Shown here: one piece after another, positions 51,387 through 59,928 of the stretch
Layout: each line of letters starts with the position of its first letter
Numbering within the stretch: the stretch's first letter is position 1
NCBI GenBank assembly: GCA_014529385.2
Contig: CM043969.1
Span: forward strand, 31,598,446 to 31,662,445
Direction: 5' to 3'
DNA: 64,000 nt
Source: Adiantum capillus-veneris
Lineage: Eukaryota; Streptophyta; Polypodiopsida; Polypodiales; Pteridaceae
Notes under the pieces: model-generated
The model's input: only the letters and a program-made list of their open reading frames with translations
The model's database searches: none
Told to the model about the DNA's origin: nothing
Translations under genes and position numbers: made by a program

Positions 51387-51604
51387 GAGTCATCACTTAC
51401 AGACAATCTCGGATTGCTTCCCGAAGCCTTGTGCGACGGAAGAAAGGAGCTTACTTGGCCCAGATGGAGCGAGACTTGTATCAGTTGTTCTTGAGTAGAG
51501 ACTCACGAGAGGCATGGCGATTCTTTCATGAACACTACCCTCCCCGAGTGATTACTTCTCCTCATGTGTGGAGCCAATATACCTCATCCTTATATACGGT
51601 TCCT

Positions 51605-52144
51605 AGAGAGAGTCGACAAGGCACGGCGGAGTTCCGCGCCCAAAAGCAATGGCCCCAAAGACCGGCGCCCCTTTCGGTATTTCTTTATTATTGATCATTG
51701 CAAAGTACAACTCCCGAGGGTTCTCTGCTCTCAGACTCTCAGTCCAGATGCTCTGCAGAGTGAGAGGTCCAAGGGCTCTTATCAACTTACAAGGGTTGCC
51801 CAAAAAGCATCAAGTTCAATAGCACAGCACCCCAATAGATTTGGTCCCAAAAACTAGCACTGAAAGCTGCAAAAGCTGCCAGCATAATTTACAGAAATTC
51901 GTTGTCCTGCAACGTCAAGCCTGGAAATCCATATATTCTTGCCACGTCAGCAGTCCGTACAATCTACTACATCAGCATGTCACCGCATTTTATGAAAATC
52001 TATTTCAGGGTTCAAGCGTCTGTCTTTTAGGGTTTCGGGCCCCACGGCCGGTGCTTCATAAGTACTTCCAGTTAGTCCCTTCGGTTTCTCTTGTCTACTC
52101 CGCCATTTCTCTTCCAGTTGGTCATGCCATGTCATCACTTTGAC
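51605..52144 (-). repeat. 3' LTR of element H, proximal part
   Basis: It is collinear with about 53898-54426: GA remnant, GAGTTCCG.GCC, CCCTTTC.GTATTTCTTTATT, ATTGATCA.TGCAAAGTACAA, and CATGCCATGTCATCACTTTG. In the minus reading it starts TGTCAAAGTGATGACATGGC. Confidence 0.85.
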
Positions 52145-52161
52145 ATTCCCCCCTCTTGAAA
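52145..52161 (-). other. polypurine tract of element H
   Basis: The complement reads CTTTCAAGAGGGGGGAA immediately upstream of the 3' LTR start. Confidence 0.8.
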
Positions 52162-52985
52162 GAATTATAATTGATCGTCCTCAATTACACATGCAAAAAT
52201 AGCCAAAGGACAGTAACTTTCTTAAATAGACACTAACTCTATGTACTCATGCACCAGACTCCACCAATCCAACACTTCTACAAAGACATCTGTCACTCAT
52301 CAATCACATTTCTGTCAAGGGTCTCGGATAAAAATCTTGATCATTGTAACCATTTAGCAATCACACCCAGACCACACTGATCTTTTACTAGATGTCTTGT
52401 TCTACTAAATCTTGCTACTATCAGATTCATATCCTTTCACATTTCAATCAAGCAAACCGTGCCCATGACCATCCCCACAAGGCAATACATCCACATAGCA
52501 TGCAATTCACAAATCACACACTTACTTCACGCTGAACACTATGTTGCGATCATTCAATCTAGCCAACTCATTCCGTCTAGAACTCTTGATGCTTTAGATC
52601 ATTGTGTAGCCATCTCATCCTTTCGGAACTCTTAATGCACTCGCAACAGTATCCAATCATCTCATCCAAAATAGACATATTGATGTACTAGAATTCCATT
52701 CACTTAGGCATCACATCTAGATCTCACCGATCTCCAACAAATGTCGAGATGCATTAAGCTCAAATCATTCATCAAACAAAATGCTGCAAACATTTCATCT
52801 TTCTCTACATGTCTCTAACAACACACACATGAACGAGTGCGTGTTTTCAGTTCAATCAAGGAAATTTCCAATTCAGTGTACAAAAACCATAAAGTCATTC
52901 CGCAAATATTGCCCATTCCTTCTAGACTTTTTCACAAATCTACTTTTCTTGCTTTTTCTCCGCTTCTTCCCTCTTTTCTCATCCT
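52162..52985. other. non-coding interior of element H
   Basis: About 820 AT-rich bases without coding motifs. 52355-52415 (CAATCACACCCAGACCACAC, TGATCTT) resembles 9235-9290 in element L, so both elements share a subterminal region. Confidence 0.55.
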
Positions 52986-52989
52986 CTCT

Positions 52990-53545
52990 GGAACTAGAGG
53001 ATGACGAATTGTCGAAACTCTATGAAGACGAAGAAAAATCCGACTCATCCTCGAAACGAGCAGGCTTCTTGGATCTGCTTGCCACCTCGAAACTCGAGGT
53101 CCGGCCCAAATAACTGGGGGAATCCACCGATTTCCTCTTCTTCCGAGAGTATTGCAAGCATTTTATTATCTCGTTCATCTTCTTGTCCAGAGCTCTGTCC
53201 ACATCTTTCTGCGAGTACAGCTTCCGCTTTTCTGCACTAGTCTGTCCTTTCAGCTTTTCCCGACCTACGAGGAGAATCAATGGCCTCACGCCATCTCGAG
53301 TGAATCTCAACAATCGGTTTATTTTTCAGGTGTTTCCCAAATCTCAATTCTCTGGAGTACTTCATCAATATTTCACACAAGTGTCAACATGCAATCGACG
53401 TTTGTACTCCGCTCTAGCAAATTTCCCTATCAAAAATTTACCCAATTCTTCATTCTTTTCTTCAGTTTCCGAGCCGGATTTCAACTTTTCTTCGCCTTTT
53501 CACTGAGAGGGGTTATCTCTGTCAGATTCTCGGCGAGAACCCATG
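52990..53545 (-). pseudogene. element H gag N-terminal relic
   Basis: From about 53541: MGSRRESDRDNPSQ, a stop, then LKSGSETEEKNEELGKFLIG. After more stops comes LRFTRDGVRPLILLVGREKL, KLYSQKDVDRALDKKMNEII and KPARFEDESDFSSSS. The Ser/Asp/Glu-rich segment recalls element M's Gag N-terminus. The capsid proper and zinc knuckle are absent, so this is a truncated gag. Confidence 0.5.
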
Positions 53546-53767
53546 TGTACTCTTGGGTTCTATATGGCTTACGCACCTTAAGATAGAGCAATGAAAACGG
53601 GCACGCACCCCATGAGTGATGGATGAAGGGTGGGAGTGGCTAATAAGTCAAGGGTCAAGAGACGAAGATTCTTTCATAAACAAAAATCTTGTCCACTCTC
53701 TAAAATTCTCCTCGAGAACCTACGCGTGCTGTAGAAAGGATCAAATTCTCCGTAGAAAAAGAACCTT

Positions 53768-53785
53768 TATGAGCTCTAATAGCAC
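53768..53785 (-). other. primer binding site of element H, initiator tRNA-Met type
   Basis: After the LTR end ...TATAACA the minus strand reads GTGCTATTAGAGCTC. The segment TGCTATTAGAGC matches TGGTATCAGAGC at 10 of 12 positions. Confidence 0.6.
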
Positions 53786-53861
53786 TGTTATAGGCTTGCA
53801 CACTCCAAGCGAGAAATCAATTGCAACACACGAACAGAAACTTCAAAACCATTGAACTTTA

Positions 53862-53906
<45 letters not shown>

Positions 53907-54426
53907 CTTGGTAGAGTTCCGTGCCAGCGGTAGTGTTACAAAGACTTGCGTCCCTTTCAGTATTTCTTTATTATTGATCACTGCAAAGTACAACTCCCGA
54001 GGGTCCTGTGCTCTCAGACTCTACATCAATATGCTCTACAGAGTGAGAGGCCCAAGAGCTCTTTTAAACTTACAAGGGTTGCCCAAAAAGCAGAGCCCCA
54101 AAAACATCACGTTCAAAAGCACAACACCCCAAAAGCTGCTAGCCTAATTTATAAAAATCCGTACAGTCTTGCCACGTCAGCACAACAACGTAAAGCCTAG
54201 AAATCCGTGCAGTCTTACCATGTCAACAGTCCGTACAATCTGCCAAGTCACCATGTCAGTGCATTTCACGGGAATCTCTTTTAGGGTTCGAGCTTCTCTC
54301 TTCTACGGTTTTGGGCCCCACCGTCGGTGCTTCATAAGTTCTTCCAAGTTAAGACGTTGAGTTTCTCTCATTCACTCGGTCATTTCTCTTCCAGTTGGTC
54401 ATGCCACGTCATCACTTTGTGAAACA
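53786..54426 (-). repeat. 5' LTR of element H (641 bp) with an uninterrupted GA tract
   Basis: In the minus reading it begins TGTTTCACAAAGTGATGACG and ends GCAAGCCTATAACA. It contains (GA)n on the plus strand at 53864-53905, the empty-site counterpart of 50014-50044 plus 51605-51612. Confidence 0.85.
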
Positions 54427-54866
54427 TAAAGGCCCTAGATATTCCATGAAACAAGCCTCGTGGAGTCACTAAGAGAAAACCTGTGCTGGTACAACAGCCA
54501 AGCGAGCAAACTTTGAGACTACTTTCAAAGGGGAGTTATTCGCATCGGAACGACCCCGAGGCAAACAATTCTGCATCACATGCCCCCAAGATGATTTTGC
54601 AGTTCTCTAAGTCATATTCTTTGCCGAAGAGTCCTCATGAGTGTATACATAGCAAGGGGAGAGTCGCATCAGGAAAAATTTGAACAATAATGTTTTTGTA
54701 TGCTTGTTTCCTGTTTTCTTCTCTTGTATATGTTTTGATTGCGTGCCGGTGTGTGGGGTTTTTTGTTTTCTTTTCTTTTCGACGGGGGTGGCTACAATGG
54801 GTTCCTCAGTGTGCTTTGTCCTCCCAACAAGGGCAGCTTGATTTGTTTGGCCATTATCAAAGCCTC
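54427..54866. other. unresolved spacer
   Basis: About 440 bases between element H and a beta LINE. Overlapping short open frames exist on both strands without motifs. It could be host intron sequence. Confidence 0.4.
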
Positions 54867-57663
54867 CACTCGTCCTTTTTTTTTTTCCGAGAAAGAGATC
54901 CTTCTATTAGTTAATGAAAACTACCCATAGGGCTACAACCACCTCTGCAAGAGAGGGCTACAACAAGCATGATGGGGAGACTCTCCCAATGAAAAAACAG
55001 CATATATACAATGGGGCTAAATCAAGGGATGGGAGGAGGGAAAAGCCACACAGGTGGACAGTAGTGCCATCTGAGCACCCCCTGGACTATGGTGTAAAAA
55101 GGCCCAGGGCGCCAGAGTCAAAGGAAAGCCTCGCGGTGCTCCTGCATGCGGTCGGAGCTGCCCTGTAGTCCCTCAAGCTGTCCTATGAGAGTATGGATCA
55201 GCCCTAGCCAAAAGTCACGAACAGTCTCTGCTGGTGGCACAGGGCGAGCCTCAAAGATGCGGAAACAGCGGGCCCGCCAGATGAACCAAAGTGTCAGGCC
55301 ACTGATGAGCTCCCAACACTCCTCTCTCTCACTGCACCACTCCACTGGAGTAAGCTCTGTAGCAGGATGGAGTGTAGGCCGCCCCCCCCTGTATCACTAT
55401 CATCCTGTTGGTGGAAGATAGCTCAAACTAAAGTGCCGGGCCCATGAGGGTGAACCAAGCCGCTGCCCCCCAAGTGTACTGGCGAGCCGTGGAGAGAGCA
55501 GGCATCAACCGAAGAACTCGTAGCCACACCTGCTGGGCCGAGGGACAGTCCAAAAGACAGTGACGCTGACTCTCCACCAAATGGTCACAAGCTGCACATG
55601 TGGCCGAGAGACCACTATGCACAAGCCAGCTCTCTACTGCTGTGGCTCTATGTGCATCCAACCCCACTGAAACAAGGTGACTCGCCTCGGCTGTCTGGAG
55701 TCCCACAGCCTCTGCCAAAAAGCTTATAAGAACTGGACTGAGGCCCTCCTCCTACCAATGACGTGCTGCAGCGGGGCGGGCCTCTCTCTGTGCTGCAACT
55801 ATATGACGTCCAAGCCGAACAGTGTACTGAAAGAAGGGGACTCCTGGGCGGTCTGCAGAAGAGAAGGGGTCCCTCCCTAGCCACTCACCAGGATCCCACT
55901 GTACTCGTGCAAGTGGACAACACTCCCAAGCCCAAAGCCTCCAGTGTCCTGTCTCAAGAGCTGCTGGGTCAGGGTCTATGACGCAAGTCCTCCCACAGAT
56001 GCCCACAACTCGGATCCTCTGGAAACAGCACTCTGCTACCTACGGGGCCTCTACTGCAACTCGATGTAATCGTCCCCACCCTGAGGCTCGAAGAACAGGG
56101 CTGGGACAATCTCTGAGCAAGCCCTGACTGAAATGAGAACCTCCAGTCGTGTGAAGGCTCCCATCCACCGGGGTGCTACTGCCTCGAGAGGCGTGAGCCA
56201 CTCAGCTGGAACTGACTCAGAGATGTCCTGACACATGCTCTGCACCCCTCTCATGCCTTAAAGGTGGACAGCCTGCACCTCCTCTGACAAACCTGTGAAC
56301 TCTAGCCAGTCACCTAGAGAGCACGCTGGACCAGCTGCCATGGGACCCCAAGAAACATGAGGCCAACTCCCAACCAAGTGGCCTCTCTGAGTGCTAACCA
56401 TGGGGTTCCAGACGAGGGGCTGCCGTAGGCGCTCCTCCGTGCACGTCGGCTGTCTCTGCTCTAGGCCACGCCGTAAGAGCTCCCAAGATCGAAGCAAACT
56501 CACAGCAAATAGTTCCTCCAGTCTCCTGCTCAAACCAACTCGGCGCAGCTCTGTAAAGATCCATCTGGTCGAAGGTTGCCAAGGGCCTCTTGACTGAGGC
56601 ACCCTGGCACGAAGCCTCTGCAAGCAAGAACTCCTTCCAAGGCTCCTCGCCTGGAAGAAGTCCTCTGACGACGAACTTCCCAAGAAGGGCTCTCCTCTGC
56701 CTTGCTGGATCAATGATCCCAAGCCCTCCCTGAGAACAAGGAAGTGTGATGACCGACCAAGCCACCTTGGCTCGGGCAATCTTGAGTGTCGCGACCTGAC
56801 CAAAGGAAGTTCCTGATCAGCCTCTCTACCTGGCTGATACAAGAACTCGAGAAGATCCAGCAAGAAGTGATGTACCACATAGTCGCCAACAACACCTGGT
56901 TGGCAACTACTACTCTACCAGCCAGCGAAAGTCGTGCTGAGCTCCAATGTAACAGCTTTCTCCTGATGGACAGGAGAAGAGGAGAAATCTGCTACTCGGG
57001 GGACAAGTCCAAACCAACCTGACAACCCAAGTACCGAACTGCAGTCCCTGGAGGAATCCACCTAAAACCCTCTCCTAGCATACAATCTGGCAGAGGAGCA
57101 CTACCAACCGAGAAAGCCACTGTCTTTCTCCAGTTGATCAATGCGCCCGATGCACAGCAGAAGGTCTCAAGAGCCTGCCCACACCTGTGTAAATTGGCCT
57201 CCTGGCCCTCTAAGTACAAGGCTGAGTCGTCGGCAAACTCAGCGTCCAGAAGCTCATCTCCCCGTATCGGGAGTGCTAAGCCCCTCAAACCAATCTGCTG
57301 TGACACCAAAAATCTGCTCATCGCCTCCGCATAGAACAGAAAGAGAAAGGGGGCAAGAGGACAACCCTGTCTGACCGATCGTGTGAGCATAAAGCGCTCT
57401 CCTCTACCTCCAGCCAAAAGCACCTGACTCTGAGCCTGTCTGTACAAAGCTGACACCCCTCTGATCCAAGCATCTGAGAAGCCCATCCTGCGTAGCGTGC
57501 CCTCTAGAAAGTCCCAGTCAACTCTGTCGTATGCCTTCTCAAAATCGAGAAGAAGAATCACAAGGTCCTCCCCACGGAGTCGTGCCAGGGCAGAAGCCTC
57601 CCAAAAGGTGAAGATGTTGTCAAGGATACTGCGTTCCTTGACAAAACCTGTCTGAGTCCCATG
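54867..57663 (-). mobile_element. beta LINE 3' half, minus strand (left arm of a head-to-head pair)
   Basis: From 57663 leftward: RT from HGTQTGFVKERSILDNIFTF through LLLDFEKAYDRVDWDFLEGT, TRSVRQGCPLAPFLFLFYAE, AEFADDSALYLEGQ, the thumb, the C-terminal domain with CAACDHLVESQRHCLLDC, 3' UTR, and T13 (A-tail complement) at about 54876-54888. It is closely similar to 60860-63640. The frame 57795-56992 holds intact palm motifs. It is truncated inside RT exactly at the junction with the plus-strand arm at 57664. Confidence 0.85.
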
Positions 57664-57795
57664 GTTTTGGTCAGAGATACCCACACGCTCCCGAAGGTCA
57701 TCCTTCTGCCTCGGGTGAGTGGGGGTTGGTTTAGACAGAGTGTGGAGTACTCGGGTCTCCCGAACCAGTGTTTCATTTGCAGACAGATGGGCCAC
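56992..57795 (-). CDS. beta LINE RT palm, minus-strand copy
   Basis: A 267-codon frame whose LINE part begins at about 57663. FEKAYDRVD (first Asp), RQGCPLAPFLFLFYAEAMSR, and EFADDSALYLEG (FADD, the plant L1 variant of YADD) are all intact. The first 44 codons are antisense to beta ORF1 of the neighbouring arm and are not part of the protein. The frame ends near LGCQVGLDLSPE because of a disruption there. Confidence 0.75.
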   Translation of the reverse strand: MAHLSANETLVRETRVLHTLSKPTPTHPRQKDDLRERVGISDQNHGTQTGFVKERSILDNIFTFWEASALARLRGEDLVILLLDFEKAYDRVDWDFLEGTLRRMGFSDAWIRGVSALYRQAQSQVLLAGGRGERFMLTRSVRQGCPLAPFLFLFYAEAMSRFLVSQQIGLRGLALPIRGDELLDAEFADDSALYLEGQEANLHRCGQALETFCCASGALINWRKTVAFSVGSAPLPDCMLGEGFRWIPPGTAVRYLGCQVGLDLSPE

Positions 57796-58227
57796 CTAGC
57801 GAAGGCCTGTCCACGGAGGAGACCACGACCCGTACCCCAGCCTCAGCCCCAGCCTGCCAAGGCTGGGCCGCAGCCACAGCCAGCGACAGAGCACAGATTC
57901 AGCGCCACCCTCCGAGCCTGGGGCTCCAGCGGAGGAGGGGTGGCAGCAGGCCCGTGGCCGTCGACGCCAGGGGCCACAGCGATAGCCTGGCACTCAGAGT
58001 GGCCCCCAGGTGCCTACTCAGCAGCAATGGGTTCCCACGGGGAACCGCTTTGGTCCTCTTGAGCAGGAGGAGCCCCCTACGCCAGCCTCCACCTCCGCTT
58101 CACCCTCGCCAGCCGCTCCGCCTTCCGATCTCCCCTCCTCCTCCTCATGCCCTCCCCCGCCCTTTGCTACCGCTCACTCCCCACCTCGCCCCCCCCATGT
58201 CTCTGCCGCCCCACCCCGCTTCTCCTC

Positions 58228-58258
<31 letters not shown>

Positions 58259-59033
58259 AGCCCCTTCTCCCCCTCCTCCTGCTTCAATACCACAGTCGGC
58301 TCAGGAGACTGGACCCTTGCCGGCGGCCAGAGGATCTCTTGGCAGCGCCTTCGCCACGAGTCGCCTAGCGAGAGAGGGTCAGCCCTTCATGCGGCCCCCA
58401 CTGCAGATTCAGACATCTCCTCTTGCAGCTATCCCTCGTGGTTTGACGAGCTTTGACCTCCGACGCCGCTGGGATTTCTTCGATTACGGGTTTACTCGTT
58501 TTCTTGGCGATTCTGCAGCAGACCACGAGGCAGCCTGCTTCAAAGTCCACGCTTTGTTCCTCGCCGCTAGGGGGACAGAGGCCTTGGACTCAGCAGTTGG
58601 CTTCTCCTTCCCCCTCTGTGGCAAGACTGAGACAGAGTGGTCCCTCGACTCAGTGGTGGGATGGTTGCATACACAAGTTCTCGAGTTCTCTCACCACATG
58701 GGAGAACTTGGCAGTACAGATTTGCTGCAGACTTTGTGGCCACTGGCCAAGTTTGCGGTGACACCCCCAGATTCAGCAGGATGTAGACACATTGTGGTGT
58801 ACTTTTTTGCTGATACGCAGTGTTTGCCTTGCTATGTATTCATTCATGAGGACTCCTGGACAGAGGAGGTTGCTTTACGCACGGCTCGCTCTACTTGGGC
58901 TTGGACCAGGCACTCACTGCAGTCTCGCCTATCTAGAGGACGCTCGGATGCGGATTACTCCCCATCCAAGCCTGCTTCGAAGATAGCTCCTCCTGCTGCT
59001 GCGGCAGCATCTGTTCTCTCTCGCTCCCCATGA
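57768..59033 (+). CDS. beta LINE ORF1 protein, C-terminal two-thirds
   Basis: Just upstream, in another frame, lies CFICRQMGHLAKACPRRR (57775-57828), a C-x2-C-x4-H-x4-C zinc knuckle. The 421-codon frame then holds a long Pro/Ser-rich linker, including a C-tract at 58211-58257 encoding poly-Pro, and a conserved C-terminal domain: LTSFDLRRRWDFFDYGFTRF, AACFKVHALFLAARGTEALD, TDLLQTLWPLAKFAVTPPDS, GCRHIVVYFFADTQ. The same domain occurs at 14700-15020 and, reversed, at 42200-41720. I do not recognise it from known LINE ORF1 domains. Nucleic acid binding is likely from the knuckle. Confidence 0.7.
58211..58257 (+). repeat. poly-C tract in beta ORF1
   Basis: A nearly pure C run that encodes poly-Pro in one frame. 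Its length is likely variable and prone to error. Confidence 0.9.
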
Positions 59034-59928
59034 GGATCGTCTCGTGGATGTGTAGGGACTCGGTGGGCCCCAGTTTCAGCGACAGCAGGGCCGATTGCGT
59101 CAGGAGCTTCAGTGATGCCTTGTGGGAGGAGAGATTGATCTCCTTATGCTTCAGGAGCACCATTTGTCTGAGAGCCGCATTCGGCGATGTGGTCAGATTT
59201 TGCGTGGACGCTATGATACCTTTTGGTCAGCTACTTTTGGACCTGGAGGCATCCAGGGTGGGGTATGTATGACTATTGCGGACTCATTACAGCAGGCCAT
59301 TGTGGGCAGAGGGATTATTGTACCAGGCAGGGCTCAGTGGATTACTATGCAGGTTCAGGGTAGCCTTGTGGGTTTCCTGAACATCTATGCGCCCAATGTG
59401 GCGAGTGCTCGTGCAGAGTTTTGGTCACAGATTGTTGAGTCTTTGCCACAGGTTGACCAGTGGTGTGTAGGAGGGGACTTCAACATGTTGGAGGACCCTT
59501 CTGACAGAATCGGAGGCAGCCATGCTACTTTACATGGAGTCGAGTTAGCAGCTTGGGAGAGGTTTTGTATGACGTTGAGGGTCTCGAATACATGGCAGCA
59601 TTCTGGCTTTGTGAGGCCTCCAGAGAGTCTTGCCTTCTCTAGATCGGACCGCAGAGTGGGAGGAGTGAATCTATCGCACATAGATCGCTTCTACACTAGT
59701 GACCACTTCAGTCACTTGGGGGGATCAGTGGGCATCCTGGCAGGGACATCCTTCTCGGACCATGCACCAGTGATCCTCACAATGGCAGACAGGCAGAGGA
59801 GTGGGAGCACGATGCTTCGTATCCCAGAGCGGGTTTTGTTGGACTCAACACTCAAAGAGAGGGTCGAGGCTCTATGCACAGAGGGCATGGACAGCCAGGC
59901 TCCACCTGCAGAGTGGCCTCAGGCCTAG
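59030..59928 (+). pseudogene. beta LINE apurinic endonuclease domain
   Basis: It begins MRIVSWMCRDSVGPSF, where the family expects SWNVRG: the catalytic Asn is Met here. After a frame change come EIDLLMLQEHHLSESRIRRC (Glu), GFLNIYAPNVASARAEFW, CVGGDFNMLEDPSD (GDFN), VNLSHIDRFYTSDHF, and GTSFSDHAPVILTM (SDH). The frame from 59122 ends at 59926, where a one-base shift leads into RT. Loss of the Asn probably disables nicking in this copy. Confidence 0.75.

Larger units (their letters stand above)
50045..51604 (-). mobile_element. alpha LINE with 5' inversion (alpha9), inserted in the LTR GA tract of element H
   Basis: 50045-50102 is the terminal 58 bp of alpha on the minus strand. From about 50103 the sequence switches to the plus strand and runs through alpha endonuclease (MLRELDVSELGLTDARMTES, FTCFPHRHEASTVDYVMAQP, AVDHALLTFSVSF) into the RT linker (LGVITYRQSRIASRSLVRRK), ending at 51604 against AGAGAGAG. 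A minus 3' end joined to an inverted upstream segment is the signature of twin priming. A solo LTR interrupts the inverted part at 50217-50876. Confidence 0.85.
49936..54426 (-). mobile_element. gag-only LTR retrotransposon (element H) with an alpha LINE and a solo LTR nested in its 3' LTR
   Basis: In the minus reading: 5' LTR 54426-53786, a tRNA-Met-like primer site, a gag N-terminal relic (53545-52990), non-coding interior, polypurine tract (52145-52161), and 3' LTR 52144-49936. The 3' LTR is split at its GA tract by alpha9 (50045-51604), which itself contains a solo LTR (50217-50876). No RT or integrase is present. LTR ends are TGTTTCACAAA...TATAACA or TGTCAAAG...CTGTAACA. I could not confirm a target duplication. 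Confidence 0.75.

Noticed and set aside
49936-54426. Target-site duplication for element H
   Set aside because: The outer flanks (CATAA and TAAAG) do not match well enough.
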